Of a stretch of DNA of 64,000 nucleotides, positions 43,262-50,580 are shown in pieces. Under the pieces are notes generated by a model. It saw only the letters and a list, made by a program, of their open reading frames with translations. It was not told where the DNA came from and did not search any database. Each line of letters begins with the position of its first letter. Position 1 is the first letter of the stretch. Origin of the DNA: an uncultured Gammaproteobacteria bacterium. Lineage in GTDB: Bacteria > Pseudomonadota > Gammaproteobacteria > HK1. The stretch covers positions 62,001 through 126,000 of the forward strand of contig OY282353.1 in NCBI GenBank assembly GCA_958295465.1, given 5' to 3'. The translations under genes and the position numbers were made by a program.

Positions 43262-44495
43262 GCAGGGCAACCGCATATAAAATCATTGTCCCATCAATAC
43301 CTTATCTCGGAAGCCATCGTTCAACGCCGCCCGGATACGCTTCTTCCTGACACTGATCTTCGTTGGCTTGCGCTTCAGCAGATTAACCGCCACATGTCGA
43401 ATCACTCCCATATTATGCGGCGCGTTGCCTCGACGAATCCGACTCTCGTCTTCACGGAACGTCACATCCAATCTCCAGTGCAACTCATTCTCGATTCCCC
43501 AGTGTGAACGCACCGCTCGTCGAAATGACTCCACATCTTCAAGCGACGTGATGAAATACCTTTGCTCAATACCGACACGTCCACCACTATGGCGCTCCGA
43601 TTCCACCATCCCGATCGCTCTCAATCCATTCCACTTCTTCACACCAGACAATGCACTCAGATCAGTGGACAAAAAATAGCTCCTGTACTCCACTCGTCCG
43701 TGACCATCCTCTGCCGTCTCGTCATTTTGGATCTCCTTATATTTGAAATCCTTCTCTCGTGTCGCATCAAAATACTGCCGAACCTCCCTGTCCAATTGCT
43801 TCTGATTCCCCTTCACCGCCAACACGTAATCCCCTCCCCCTTCCTTGACCTGCTTCGCAATCGCTCGTTGGCATCCCATCGCGTCCAGCGTCACGATACA
43901 CCCCGATAATTCCAGCTTGTCCAGAAGTTCCGGCACCGCCGTTATCTCGTTCGACTTCTCCTCCGTCTTCACCTGTCCAAGCACTACTCCATTGCCACAC
44001 GCCCACGCACTGACCATATGCAACGCCTTCACTCCTCGCCTGCGGTCGTGGGAACGCCTCTGCGTCTTGCCGTCCACCGCGATGACCTCGCCACCACTCA
44101 GCTTCACCACATCTTCCATCCAACTCATGAAGCACTCCTGAAATCCACTCACCGACAACGCCGAGATGATTCGCGCAATCGTGTCATCCACCAGTATCCC
44201 ATTGGCCAACGGCACATACCGACGAAGCCACTCCAGCTTCGTGCGTCCAAATTCCTCAATGTCACTCCATCCCTCCGCGCCACTGATCACCGCACACACG
44301 CACAGAACGATGACATCAATCAACTCATGCTTCTTGTTCCTATCGACTCGCGGATCCTCCAGCTTCGAGAAATGCTCAATCAAACTTTCAGGTGCCGTCG
44401 TGTCCATTTCCTGCCATCTCCATCTCTTTGACGAAGAGGCCATTAGATCACAGAACTTGTTGATGTCAATGAAATTTTAGCGATCTCGCCCTGTC
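43262..44495 (-). mobile_element. ISAs1-family insertion sequence, about 1.23 kb
   Basis: The ends are CAGGGCAACCGC at the left and, read inward, CAGGGCGAGATCGC at the right; both then reach TAAAAT and TCATTG-like words. CGTGTTCGG occurs directly on both sides (43254-43262 and 44496-44504), an 8-9 bp target duplication. It interrupts the ISL3 transposase and carries an intact transposase on the minus strand. The base composition is more AT-rich than the surroundings. Confidence 0.88.
43283..44443 (-). CDS. ISAs1-family transposase
   Basis: A 386-residue DDE_Tnp_1 transposase. It has LIEHFSKLEDPRVDRNKKHE at the start of the conserved part, GGEVIAVDGKTQRRSHDRRR (first Asp region), GCIVTLDAMGCQRAIAKQV (second Asp), and VRSHWGIENELHWRLDVTFR with the catalytic Glu. 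The ATG at 44443 is the longest start; the ATG at 44407 (MDTTAPESLIEHF) matches the family better. The frame is intact. Confidence 0.9.
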   Translation of the reverse strand: MASSSKRWRWQEMDTTAPESLIEHFSKLEDPRVDRNKKHELIDVIVLCVCAVISGAEGWSDIEEFGRTKLEWLRRYVPLANGILVDDTIARIISALSVSGFQECFMSWMEDVVKLSGGEVIAVDGKTQRRSHDRRRGVKALHMVSAWACGNGVVLGQVKTEEKSNEITAVPELLDKLELSGCIVTLDAMGCQRAIAKQVKEGGGDYVLAVKGNQKQLDREVRQYFDATREKDFKYKEIQNDETAEDGHGRVEYRSYFLSTDLSALSGVKKWNGLRAIGMVESERHSGGRVGIEQRYFITSLEDVESFRRAVRSHWGIENELHWRLDVTFREDESRIRRGNAPHNMGVIRHVAVNLLKRKPTKISVRKKRIRAALNDGFRDKVLMGQ

Positions 44496-45488
44496 GTGTT
44501 CGGTGCGGTGTGTATGGCGGTCGAGTGGGGTCGCGCGCATCAGGACCTTGGCGGTATCGAGGCGTTGGGCATCGACGAGATTGCGTGGCAACGCGGGCAT
44601 CGTTACCTGACCCTGGTCTACCAGATCGACGCCCACTGCAAGCGCCTGTTGTGGGTCGGGCGCGAGCGCAAGAGCGAGACCCTGCACGGCTTCTTCGACT
44701 GGTTCGGCCCCGCACGCACCGGGGCAGTGCGCTTCGTGTGCTCGGACATGGGGAAGGCGTATCTGCGCGTGATTGCCGAGCGCGCCGGGCAGGCGGTCCA
44801 CGTACTCGACCGCTTCCACATCATGAGCCACTTCGGCAAAGCCATCGACAAGGTGCGCGCCGAGGAGGCCAGGAAGCTTCAAGCCCAAGGCAAGGCGCCG
44901 GTGCTCAAACACAGCCGCTGGCTGCTGCTCAAACGCCCGGAGAACCTCACCGACGTGCAGCACGACAAGCTCGCTGACCTGGTGCGCCATAATCTGCGCA
45001 CGATGCGCGCCTATCTGCTCAAAGAGGACTTCCAGTCGTTGTGGGGGTACGTGTCGCCCTATTGGGCCGGACGCTTCCTCGACCGATGGTGCACCCGAAC
45101 CATGCGCTCTCGCATCGAGCCGATGAAGAAGGTTGCACGCATGATGCGCTCGCATCGTGCGCTGATCCTCAACTGGTTCCACGCCAAGGGGCGTTGGTCC
45201 AGCGGCGCAGTCGAGGGGTTCAATGGCAAGGCCAAACTGACAACCAGAAAAGCGTTCGGCTTTCGCACCTACGAGGCGCTGGAAGTCGCCTTGTATCATA
45301 CACTTGGCGACTTACCCGAGCCCGAACTCACCCACAAATTCTGCTGACGAGGCAGAAATGCTATGCAGTGGCTACGCGAGGCGCTATTTGAGCGCGGATG
45401 GCACCGCCGCGACAGCCCGCCCGCCTTGTCCCGGACGCGCGCAGGCAGGTAGTCTCGGCGCTCCGAAGGCACGCAGGGGAGGAGTGCG

Positions 45489-45849
45489 ATGTTTCGCGCG
45501 GCCGCAGTAGCCATCGCGATCGCAATGGGAGGCGCGGGGCAGGCGGACCCGGTAGGGGGAGGAGATCGACTATTACGGGGACGGTGAGTGTGGGAAGATC
45601 ATCGAATGGATCCTTACCCCGCCGCCCGGGTTCTGCGTGACGATGGAGAAGGCATACCGCACCGTTGAGGATGTCGCCCCGGTCGCCAAGCAAGCTCTCG
45701 AAAGCCTGGACCGCAAGGGCGGCGAAACGGCCCTGCGCTTGGCCGGGGAGGAATTCGCCTGGAGGATGTTGGCGACCATGAAGGCCGCTGCCGTCGCCTT
45801 CGAGGCGCTGCAACAGGCGGAAATGGTCTACCGGATCCATTGTCGATGA
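45489..45849 (+). pseudogene. Small exported hypothetical protein, frameshifted
   Basis: The ATG at 45489 opens a signal-peptide-like start, MFRAAAVAIAIAMGGAGQAD. One base too many or few in the GTAGGGGGAGG run near 45555 then shifts the frame. The other frame continues as EEIDYYGDGECGKIIEWILT, PPPGFCVTMEKAYRTVEDVA and ALRLAGEEFAWRMLA up to 45849. I do not recognise the family. The last bases overlap the next start (ATGA). Confidence 0.45.
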
Positions 45850-46076
45850 AGCTGTACGACGACTATCCGCACCGGCTGCCGGAGGACACCCGCATCCACG
45901 GGGAGCGTGTCGGCGCGCGGCGCGTGGTGCAGGACCCTGCCCGGCAGGAGGTGGAGTACACGGGGGGCTTTCGCGGACCCGTGCCGGTCACCGGCCCGAT
46001 GCCGTTGCGTATCCTCTGGATGGACATGGAGAAGTTGTCGGCCTTCGCGAACGGGAGGCGGCGATGTTCAACGTGA
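45846..46076 (+). CDS. Hypothetical protein of the integrated element
   Basis: A 76-residue protein, MKLYDDYPHRLPEDTRIHGE and on, with VEYTGGFRGPVPVTGPMPLR and ILWMDMEKLSAF. I do not recognise a domain. Its ATG overlaps the preceding stop, and the next reading frame (46064) overlaps its 3' end, so it belongs to a small translationally coupled operon of phage or satellite type. Confidence 0.5.
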   Translation: MKLYDDYPHRLPEDTRIHGERVGARRVVQDPARQEVEYTGGFRGPVPVTGPMPLRILWMDMEKLSAFANGRRRCST

Positions 46077-46327
46077 GGAAGACGAGCTGCGCCACGTGCA
46101 TCTACTGTTCGGACCTGCCCTGGGAGCTTGCGCGGTATGAGCAGGAGGTGCGGAACGAGCACGGTGGGTTCGATGGCTGACGCATCTGCCACAAGTCCGA
46201 CGCCCTCTGTTGCCGTGGGTTCTGGAATCGCCACAAGGACGACTTCCAGGTCGGGCAGGTGGCGCAACGGCTGAACGCGGTGAGGTTCACCGATGAGGAT
46301 GTAGCGGCGTGGGCACTGAAACCGTAG
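46064..46327 (+). pseudogene. Phage-type Cys-rich protein with an in-frame TGA
   Basis: Reading from the ATG at 46064 gives FNVRKTSCATCIYCSDLPWE, NEHGGFDG, a TGA at 46178-46180, then RICHKSDALCCRGFWNRHKD and FQVGQVAQRLNAVRFTDEDV up to the TAG at 46325. From memory, related phage proteins have one unbroken chain with the same spacing (C-x2-C..., C-x-x-S..CCRGFW.RHKD.F..GQ.AQRL). The TGA replaces one residue and nothing is shifted. It is most simply a nonsense mutation in a decaying element. I see no evidence for TGA recoding elsewhere in the window. Confidence 0.6.
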
Positions 46328-46457
46328 GGCAGAAGGTCATGCCGAAGTCCCAGACCCGCCGCCGCAACTCAGGCTGAAATTCACCTGAACTTTATGGGAC
46401 AGCAGTGGTACAATCACTACTCTGGCAAAACGGGTGCCGGATTCGCCTCTCCATGAG

Positions 46458-47246
46458 ATGAATGCAATGCTCTACTTTTCAACCAGTCAGTTGATCGAAC
46501 TCGTATCGATGAAGGTGAACAGGGTTATTCACCCTGCGGATGGTATGTATAGAGAAGGCCGCGAATCGGAATACTTTGGAGTAGGACAATCAGCTATAAA
46601 TTGTATCAGATTGGCGCTATTGGCTAATTCGAAGACGTCGGATGATGTACAATCGATCCTGGATCTCCCGTGCGGCTACGGCAGAGTATTGCGCATGTTG
46701 CAGGCAGAATTTCCAAATGCCGACCTTTTTGCTTGCGATATCAACCGGGGCGCTGTCGACTTTTGTGCACGCGAATTCGACACTTTTCCAGTATATTCTT
46801 CAAATCCCATATCCGCAGTAAAGTTGGATACATCTTTCGATCTAATATGGTGCGGATCATTGCTTACTCATCTGGATCCCCACGGTTGGAACAATTTTAT
46901 CACCTTCTTCCACAGGCACCTGACATCGGAGGGTTGCCTGATCTTTACTACACACGGCCGAGAAGCCCTGCGTCGATTACGTCATGGTACATTTTTTCAC
47001 CCGCAGATGCTAACCGACGAATATAAAGATAGATTTCTGGCATCGTATGAAGAGGGAGGTATCGCATACATTGACTATCCTTGGATGCAAGGATATGGAA
47101 TCAGTTTTTCCAGTTGTAGTTGGGTGTTGAGGTTTCTTGAAAGATCATTCTCATCGACAAGGACAAGAGTGATTTATCTTGAGCGGGGTTGGGCAGGTGT
47201 TCAGGACGTATACATTTGTTATGCACCGCTGTCCCCCAAAGCGTGA
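46458..47246 (+). CDS. SAM-dependent methyltransferase, AT-rich
   Basis: A class I methyltransferase of about 262 residues. It has SILDLPCGYGRVLRMLQAEF (motif I), LFACDINRGAVDFC (motif II) and FDLIWCGSLLTHLDPHGWNN, followed by LTSEGCLIFTTHGREAL. The substrate is unknown; such genes often modify glycans. The GC content is markedly lower than its surroundings, so it was probably acquired. The ATG at 46458 (MNAMLYFS) is preferred over the GTG at 46434. A -10-like TACAAT lies at about 46411. A large hairpin follows its stop. Confidence 0.75.
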   Translation: MNAMLYFSTSQLIELVSMKVNRVIHPADGMYREGRESEYFGVGQSAINCIRLALLANSKTSDDVQSILDLPCGYGRVLRMLQAEFPNADLFACDINRGAVDFCAREFDTFPVYSSNPISAVKLDTSFDLIWCGSLLTHLDPHGWNNFITFFHRHLTSEGCLIFTTHGREALRRLRHGTFFHPQMLTDEYKDRFLASYEEGGIAYIDYPWMQGYGISFSSCSWVLRFLERSFSSTRTRVIYLERGWAGVQDVYICYAPLSPKA

Positions 47247-47254
47247 AGGAAAGA

Positions 47255-47325
47255 GGACCTGAATCGTCCTGTGATGTTATGATTGAGTCTGCCAAAAACA
47301 ACAAAATCACAGGAGATCCAGGTCC
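47255..47325 (+). terminator. Large imperfect hairpin after the methyltransferase
   Basis: GGACCTGAATCGTCCTGTGA at 47255-47274 pairs with TCACAGGAGATCCAGGTCC at 47307-47325 with few mismatches, across about 32 bases. It begins 9 bp after the stop. It may be a terminator, or a solo end or MITE of an insertion sequence. Confidence 0.4.
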
Positions 47326-47409
47326 ACTGCCGGGGGGCGGCCGTCACCGGAGCTCTATCGGCCTCGGGGCAGGACTGGCCAGTGGTTTCTTTCGGCAGGA
47401 GGAAAAGGC

Positions 47410-48018
47410 ATGAGCCTGGAGCCGAAGTCCGGGAACCAGGCCAAGCGCGGAGACCTCTACGCCGAGGGGTTGTGCCGGGACTGCGAGGCGCAGTTGCTCG
47501 ACGAAGAGCTGGCGACCGACGCGCGCCGGTGCGGTGTGTGCAGGGCGGTGGCCGCGCTGCGCAAGGCGAAGAAACGCGACAGGACACGGAGCCCGCAAGA
47601 AATCAATTCCCTGTACCAGCCGCGCATTGAGGCCGAGCAGGCGAAGCACACCCGGGCGGGCGCTTGGCCCGAGACCGGGAGCACGCGCGACGGGGACGGG
47701 GCGCCGGTCCCGTGCGAGCGCTCCGGTGATAATTTCTACCTACAAATTGTTCCGGAAGAACCTCATCGGAAATTCACCAAAGACAAAAAAGTTTTTGATG
47801 AAATTCACCGTCGACTCCTCAGTAGAGGAAAAATAGACGATCTCCGACGTGTCAGTCACCAGATCGATCGTTTCGACCTCCAATATGCAGGCGCTTGGCT
47901 GTGCCTGATTGAATCTGTAAACCAGATCACGGCCATATGTACGGAAGTGATCACTTTTCTCAGGCTTGGGATATCCCCAATCCATTGTTTTTTCATATCG
48001 CGTCGGCCAGGGAACTGA
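47410..48018 (+). CDS. Zinc-ribbon-like hypothetical protein (3' part unreliable)
   Basis: The first 110 codons look protein-like: GDLYAEGLCRDCEAQLLDEE, ARRCGVCRAVAALRKAKKRD and SPQEINSLYQPRIEAEQAKH, a pair of C-x2-C motifs with a basic helix, as in small phage regulators. After about 47740 the frame runs antisense through the 3' half of the methyltransferase on the other strand, so the true protein was probably cut there by insertion of that AT-rich gene. The ATG at 47410 follows AGGAGGAAAAGGC. Confidence 0.45.
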   Translation: MSLEPKSGNQAKRGDLYAEGLCRDCEAQLLDEELATDARRCGVCRAVAALRKAKKRDRTRSPQEINSLYQPRIEAEQAKHTRAGAWPETGSTRDGDGAPVPCERSGDNFYLQIVPEEPHRKFTKDKKVFDEIHRRLLSRGKIDDLRRVSHQIDRFDLQYAGAWLCLIESVNQITAICTEVITFLRLGISPIHCFFISRRPGN

Positions 48019-48423
48019 AAATTGTAAAAATCCATCGGATCTCAAAATTCGAAGAAGCTCCCTGTAGGCTTCGCGGTCATTTTCGACGTGCTCGAGAACA
48101 TGATTACATATTACCAGATCGTAGGTTTCAGAAGCACGATCGATTTTCTGTATATCCAGGCTGTTCCGCCCACCGTAGACCGAGACTTCGAAAGAGTAAA
48201 ACATGTCTCTTCTTACGGAAATATCCAAGCTGAACTGCAATGCCTTGCAGGTACGAAAATGATCGATTGCGGGAAAACGATTCCATACTCGCCGAATTGC
48301 TCTATGTCGTTCCAGTGACCCACAACCGGTACAACACGGCAGTTTTCCCGTTTCGGACATCCGTCCGCCGGGACCCACCGTGAATTTCCCCCCCCCACAA
48401 ATATTACAAGCCGTAGGTTTCAT
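47740..48423 (-). CDS. SAM-dependent methyltransferase with N-terminal zinc finger, AT-rich
   Basis: A 227-residue protein. It has an N-terminal zinc-binding part with CNICGGGKF and CCTGCGSLERHRAIRRVW, then a class I methyltransferase core: YDLVICNHVLEHVENDREAY, RELLRILRSDGFLQFSVPWP. Motif I is not obvious. This layout is common in methyltransferases of O-antigen and glycan clusters. The AT-rich composition suggests transfer. The ATG at 48423 gives MKPTACNICGG. Confidence 0.78.
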   Translation of the reverse strand: MKPTACNICGGGKFTVGPGGRMSETGKLPCCTGCGSLERHRAIRRVWNRFPAIDHFRTCKALQFSLDISVRRDMFYSFEVSVYGGRNSLDIQKIDRASETYDLVICNHVLEHVENDREAYRELLRILRSDGFLQFSVPWPTRYEKTMDWGYPKPEKSDHFRTYGRDLVYRFNQAQPSACILEVETIDLVTDTSEIVYFSSTEESTVNFIKNFFVFGEFPMRFFRNNL

Positions 48424-48880
48424 TCGTTTCTCCGAGCGTCGAGATTCTGCGGTCACTGACCTTCGCGAGGGAGCGGAAGCCACGCAGCCAGCGGCAGGAT
48501 TTCTCCCCCTTCCCACGTAGCGGAGCGGCAGGATTGCCGCCCCTCCTGGTTGGCTACGGATGCCACTTGATGAATACAGCAGGAGTTTGCGGGAGTCAAC
48601 TGGTCGCGCTTACACTGTGTTCCGGCCCTCGCGGGGGTCGGCCTCATTGAAGCCCATACAGGGTCGGGAGTCGCGCACCCCGACAGCACGTTTCCGGCTC
48701 TCGCGGGGGTCGCCTCATTTGTTCGAGACAGGCCCGGAAACGCCGTCAGAACAGCCCGTAGCGCCCGAAGGCGGGACAGGGCAAGTTGGGTACCGTCCGG
48801 CCTCTACGGCGCTCTACGGGCCGCCCAGTGACGTTTCCTGCCCCCTACTGGCCAGTCGCCCTTGTCGTGGTTGCTCAAGA
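48424..48880. other. Non-coding stretch with a direct repeat pair
   Basis: No gene is supported. (G/T)TTCCGGC(C/T)CTCGCGGGGGTCG followed by CCTCATT occurs at 48619-48648 and 48691-48719, 72 bp apart. There are only two copies, so it is not a CRISPR array. A short GCGGCAGGATT direct repeat lies at about 48492 and 48529. Confidence 0.55.
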
Positions 48881-49465
48881 CTACCGTGCGCGCCTCTCAC
48901 CAGCTCTTCGAACAGCGCGACATAGGCATCGGCGGCCTTCGCGGGTGGGAAGTCGGCGGCGCGCGCCCGAAGTGCTTCCTCCGTCGGCCTCTCGCCGCGC
49001 AGTGTCGCGACCAGCGCCCGCGCTATCCGTAGCCTTTGCCTTCGGATCACCGGTCGAATCATCGGCACGTGGCGCCGGTCCGGCGCCTGTCGGGCAGCTC
49101 CCCGGCGTTCCCGCACCCGCCCCGCGGCTTCGCGCTTGCCGGGCACCGCCATCCCGACCGGACCGTTCCGCGCGGCGGTTCGGATCGGGGCGCCACGGCT
49201 CGATGAACCCTTCCTGTTCCAGCCGGCGCCGGGCACCCTTCCAGTCCGTTGCTTGCTCGCGTTCGACCAGCTTCGAGACACCGCCGCCCGCCTCCGCCTC
49301 GAAGTCGAACCAGGCCGCCTTGTCGAGATCGACGGAGAGACTGCCTTTCGTGCCGTACCGCCACCGCCGCCCGGGCGCCAGCCTCCGATTCGGCTCCCCG
49401 AGCAGCCGGTACACGACCGCCTCGGCGATCCCGTGCCGGTCGATACGCGAGTCAGCCATCGGCAC
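48840..49465 (-). pseudogene. Primase-like remnant of a phage satellite, frameshifted
   Basis: From the ATG at 49465 (or one two codons on) the frame gives IAEAVVYRLLGEPNRRLAPG, WRYGTKGSLSVDLDKAAWFD, FEAEAGGGVSKLVEREQATD and ARRRLEQEGFIEPWRPDP. That is the N-terminal part of P4-type primase/helicase proteins of integrated elements. The frame then degenerates to Arg-rich text, while a second frame reads ARALVATLRGERPTEEALRA and AKAADAYVALFEELV. I infer a frameshift near 49130 and loss of the catalytic part. The upstream zinc-ribbon gene overlaps its start by 14 bp. Confidence 0.5.
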
Positions 49466-49778
49466 TACTCCCCGCCCGTTGCCGTTGCACTGCCTTGTTC
49501 AACTGGCCCGCCGCCGCCTGCATCAGCGCATCCCGCGCCCACTGGCCAGGCTCCCGCCCGTTGAGCTTCGCGGCTTCGCAGACTCGCTCCCACGTGCGCA
49601 TGTCGAGATTGACGGTGACGGACTTCCCCCGGTCCGCCTCCGCGGGCGGTTGCCGCTTCGCGGGGTTGCGGGGTTTCGGCGCCTTCCCCGGCGCCCTACC
49701 GCAGGCAGGGCACGGAAGGCCGGTCGCGCCCATGACGCAGGCGCCCCCGCATTTTGGACAAGCGCCTGTCGAGTTCAT
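49452..49778 (-). CDS. Zinc-ribbon/ribbon-helix-helix-like small protein
   Basis: A 108-residue protein. It has two zinc-ribbon knuckles at the N-terminus (CPKCGGACVMGATGLPCPAC), a Pro/Arg linker, then SVTVNLDMRTWERVCEAAKL and REPGQWARDALMQAAAG, which resembles an RHH DNA-binding fold. It is probably a regulator of the integrated element. Its end overlaps the primase-like frame, so the two were co-translated. The ATG is at 49778. Confidence 0.55.
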   Translation of the reverse strand: MNSTGACPKCGGACVMGATGLPCPACGRAPGKAPKPRNPAKRQPPAEADRGKSVTVNLDMRTWERVCEAAKLNGREPGQWARDALMQAAAGQLNKAVQRQRAGSSADG

Positions 49779-49915
49779 GCCGCCTCACCGATGCCCGGTT
49801 CCGCCGTTGGCGCCGTGGATTCGAGCGATTCGGGCATATCCAGCGATTCAGGCGGGCGGGTGAAGGGGGTTGGCAAGCCGGAACGCCGCCATCGCCGGAG
49901 ACAAGCGTTGCTCGT

Positions 49916-50089
49916 CTACCACGGGCGGAGAGTAGGGCACCCGCACCCGGCCGGGCGCTCTGGCCGAACCGGCCAGAGCGGACCGGCGTAGCAGGCGCAG
50001 AGCTCGACTTGCACGGCGGCGCTTCCCGCCGCGAGCTCATCATGGATGCAGTCTCGACACTCCCCGTTGATGGCGGCTCGCAGGCTCAT
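49916..50089 (-). CDS. Small Cys-rich phage-type protein
   Basis: A 57-residue protein: MSLRAAINGECRDCIHDELA, AGSAAVQVELCACYAGPLWP, VRPERP. It matches, from memory, a family of tiny phage proteins with R-A-A-I-N-x-K-C-x-x-C...C.C..CPL.P.R.; here the third C-x-x-C lacks its last Cys (CACYAGPLWP). The function is unknown. The start is the ATG at 50089. Confidence 0.55.
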   Translation of the reverse strand: MSLRAAINGECRDCIHDELAAGSAAVQVELCACYAGPLWPVRPERPAGCGCPTLRPW

Positions 50090-50225
50090 GACGTGCCCTC
50101 CGGACGGCCTTTGGCGAGATCCGCTGCCTTCTCTCGTTTCTCCCGCCGCCGCCGCTCCCGGTGGCTTTCCGGCCCTTGCTGCCGCAGGGCGCGGCCCGCA
50201 CTCTGCTTTCTCCGCTTGCGTTTCT

Positions 50226-50414
50226 TCACCGGCACCTCTCCCCCTGCTTGGCTTGGCGCGCCCTTCGCGCCGCCAGGGCATCCGTCCGTTCAACCGCCGC
50301 CACGATGGCCCGCCGGATGTACGCATCCCGCGCCAGCCCCCCGAGCTTCGCGGCATCGCTCACGCGCTCGACCAGGATTCGGCTCAACGGCAACGTGATT
50401 CGCGTGCTCACCAT
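50226..50414 (-). CDS. Ribbon-helix-helix-like small protein
   Basis: A 62-residue protein: MVSTRITLPLSRILVERVSD, AAKLGGLARDAYIRRAIVAA, then a basic tail. The beta-strand start and two-helix pattern fit an RHH (CopG/Arc-type) DNA-binding protein, similar in layout to the one at 49452-49778. I chose the ATG at 50414. The longer frame upstream reads into the flank of the IS4 element and is not supported. Confidence 0.5.
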   Translation of the reverse strand: MVSTRITLPLSRILVERVSDAAKLGGLARDAYIRRAIVAAVERTDALAARRARQAKQGERCR

Positions 50415-50580
50415 GTCCTCGCTCCCCGGACGGTGACCAAGGCACCACGCGCGAAGGCATGGTGCGCGATGCACGTGCCGACCCCGATAGCGGATTGAGC
50501 GGAGTCTGTCATAGAGGGCTTCGGCAATGTCGTACACCTTGTACCAGGGTGCTCTGTACATGAGCCGACCGACTTCGTCC

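Larger units (their letters stand above)
43098..45347 (+). pseudogene. ISL3-family transposase, 5'-truncated and split by an ISAs1 element
   Basis: The left piece (43098-43262) gives CPRCGVKVESVPWATGKHRL, then SYAWFLARWAKRLSCKEVAE and FHTSWDTVFG. The right piece (from 44496) continues GAVCMAVEWGRAHQDLGG, GIDEIAWQRGHRYLTLVYQI, VCSDMGKAYLRVIAERAGQA, VLDRFHIMSHFGKAIDKVR and SGAVEGFNGKAKLTTRKAFG. Removing 43263-44495 restores W-D-T-V-F-G-A-V in frame. The first 80 or so residues of a normal ISL3 transposase (zinc-finger part) are replaced by the integrase remnant. A product could not be functional. Confidence 0.85.

Noticed and set aside
48619..48719. Possible CRISPR array
   Set aside because: Only two repeat copies occur, the spacing is not that of a repeat-spacer array, and no cas genes are in the window.
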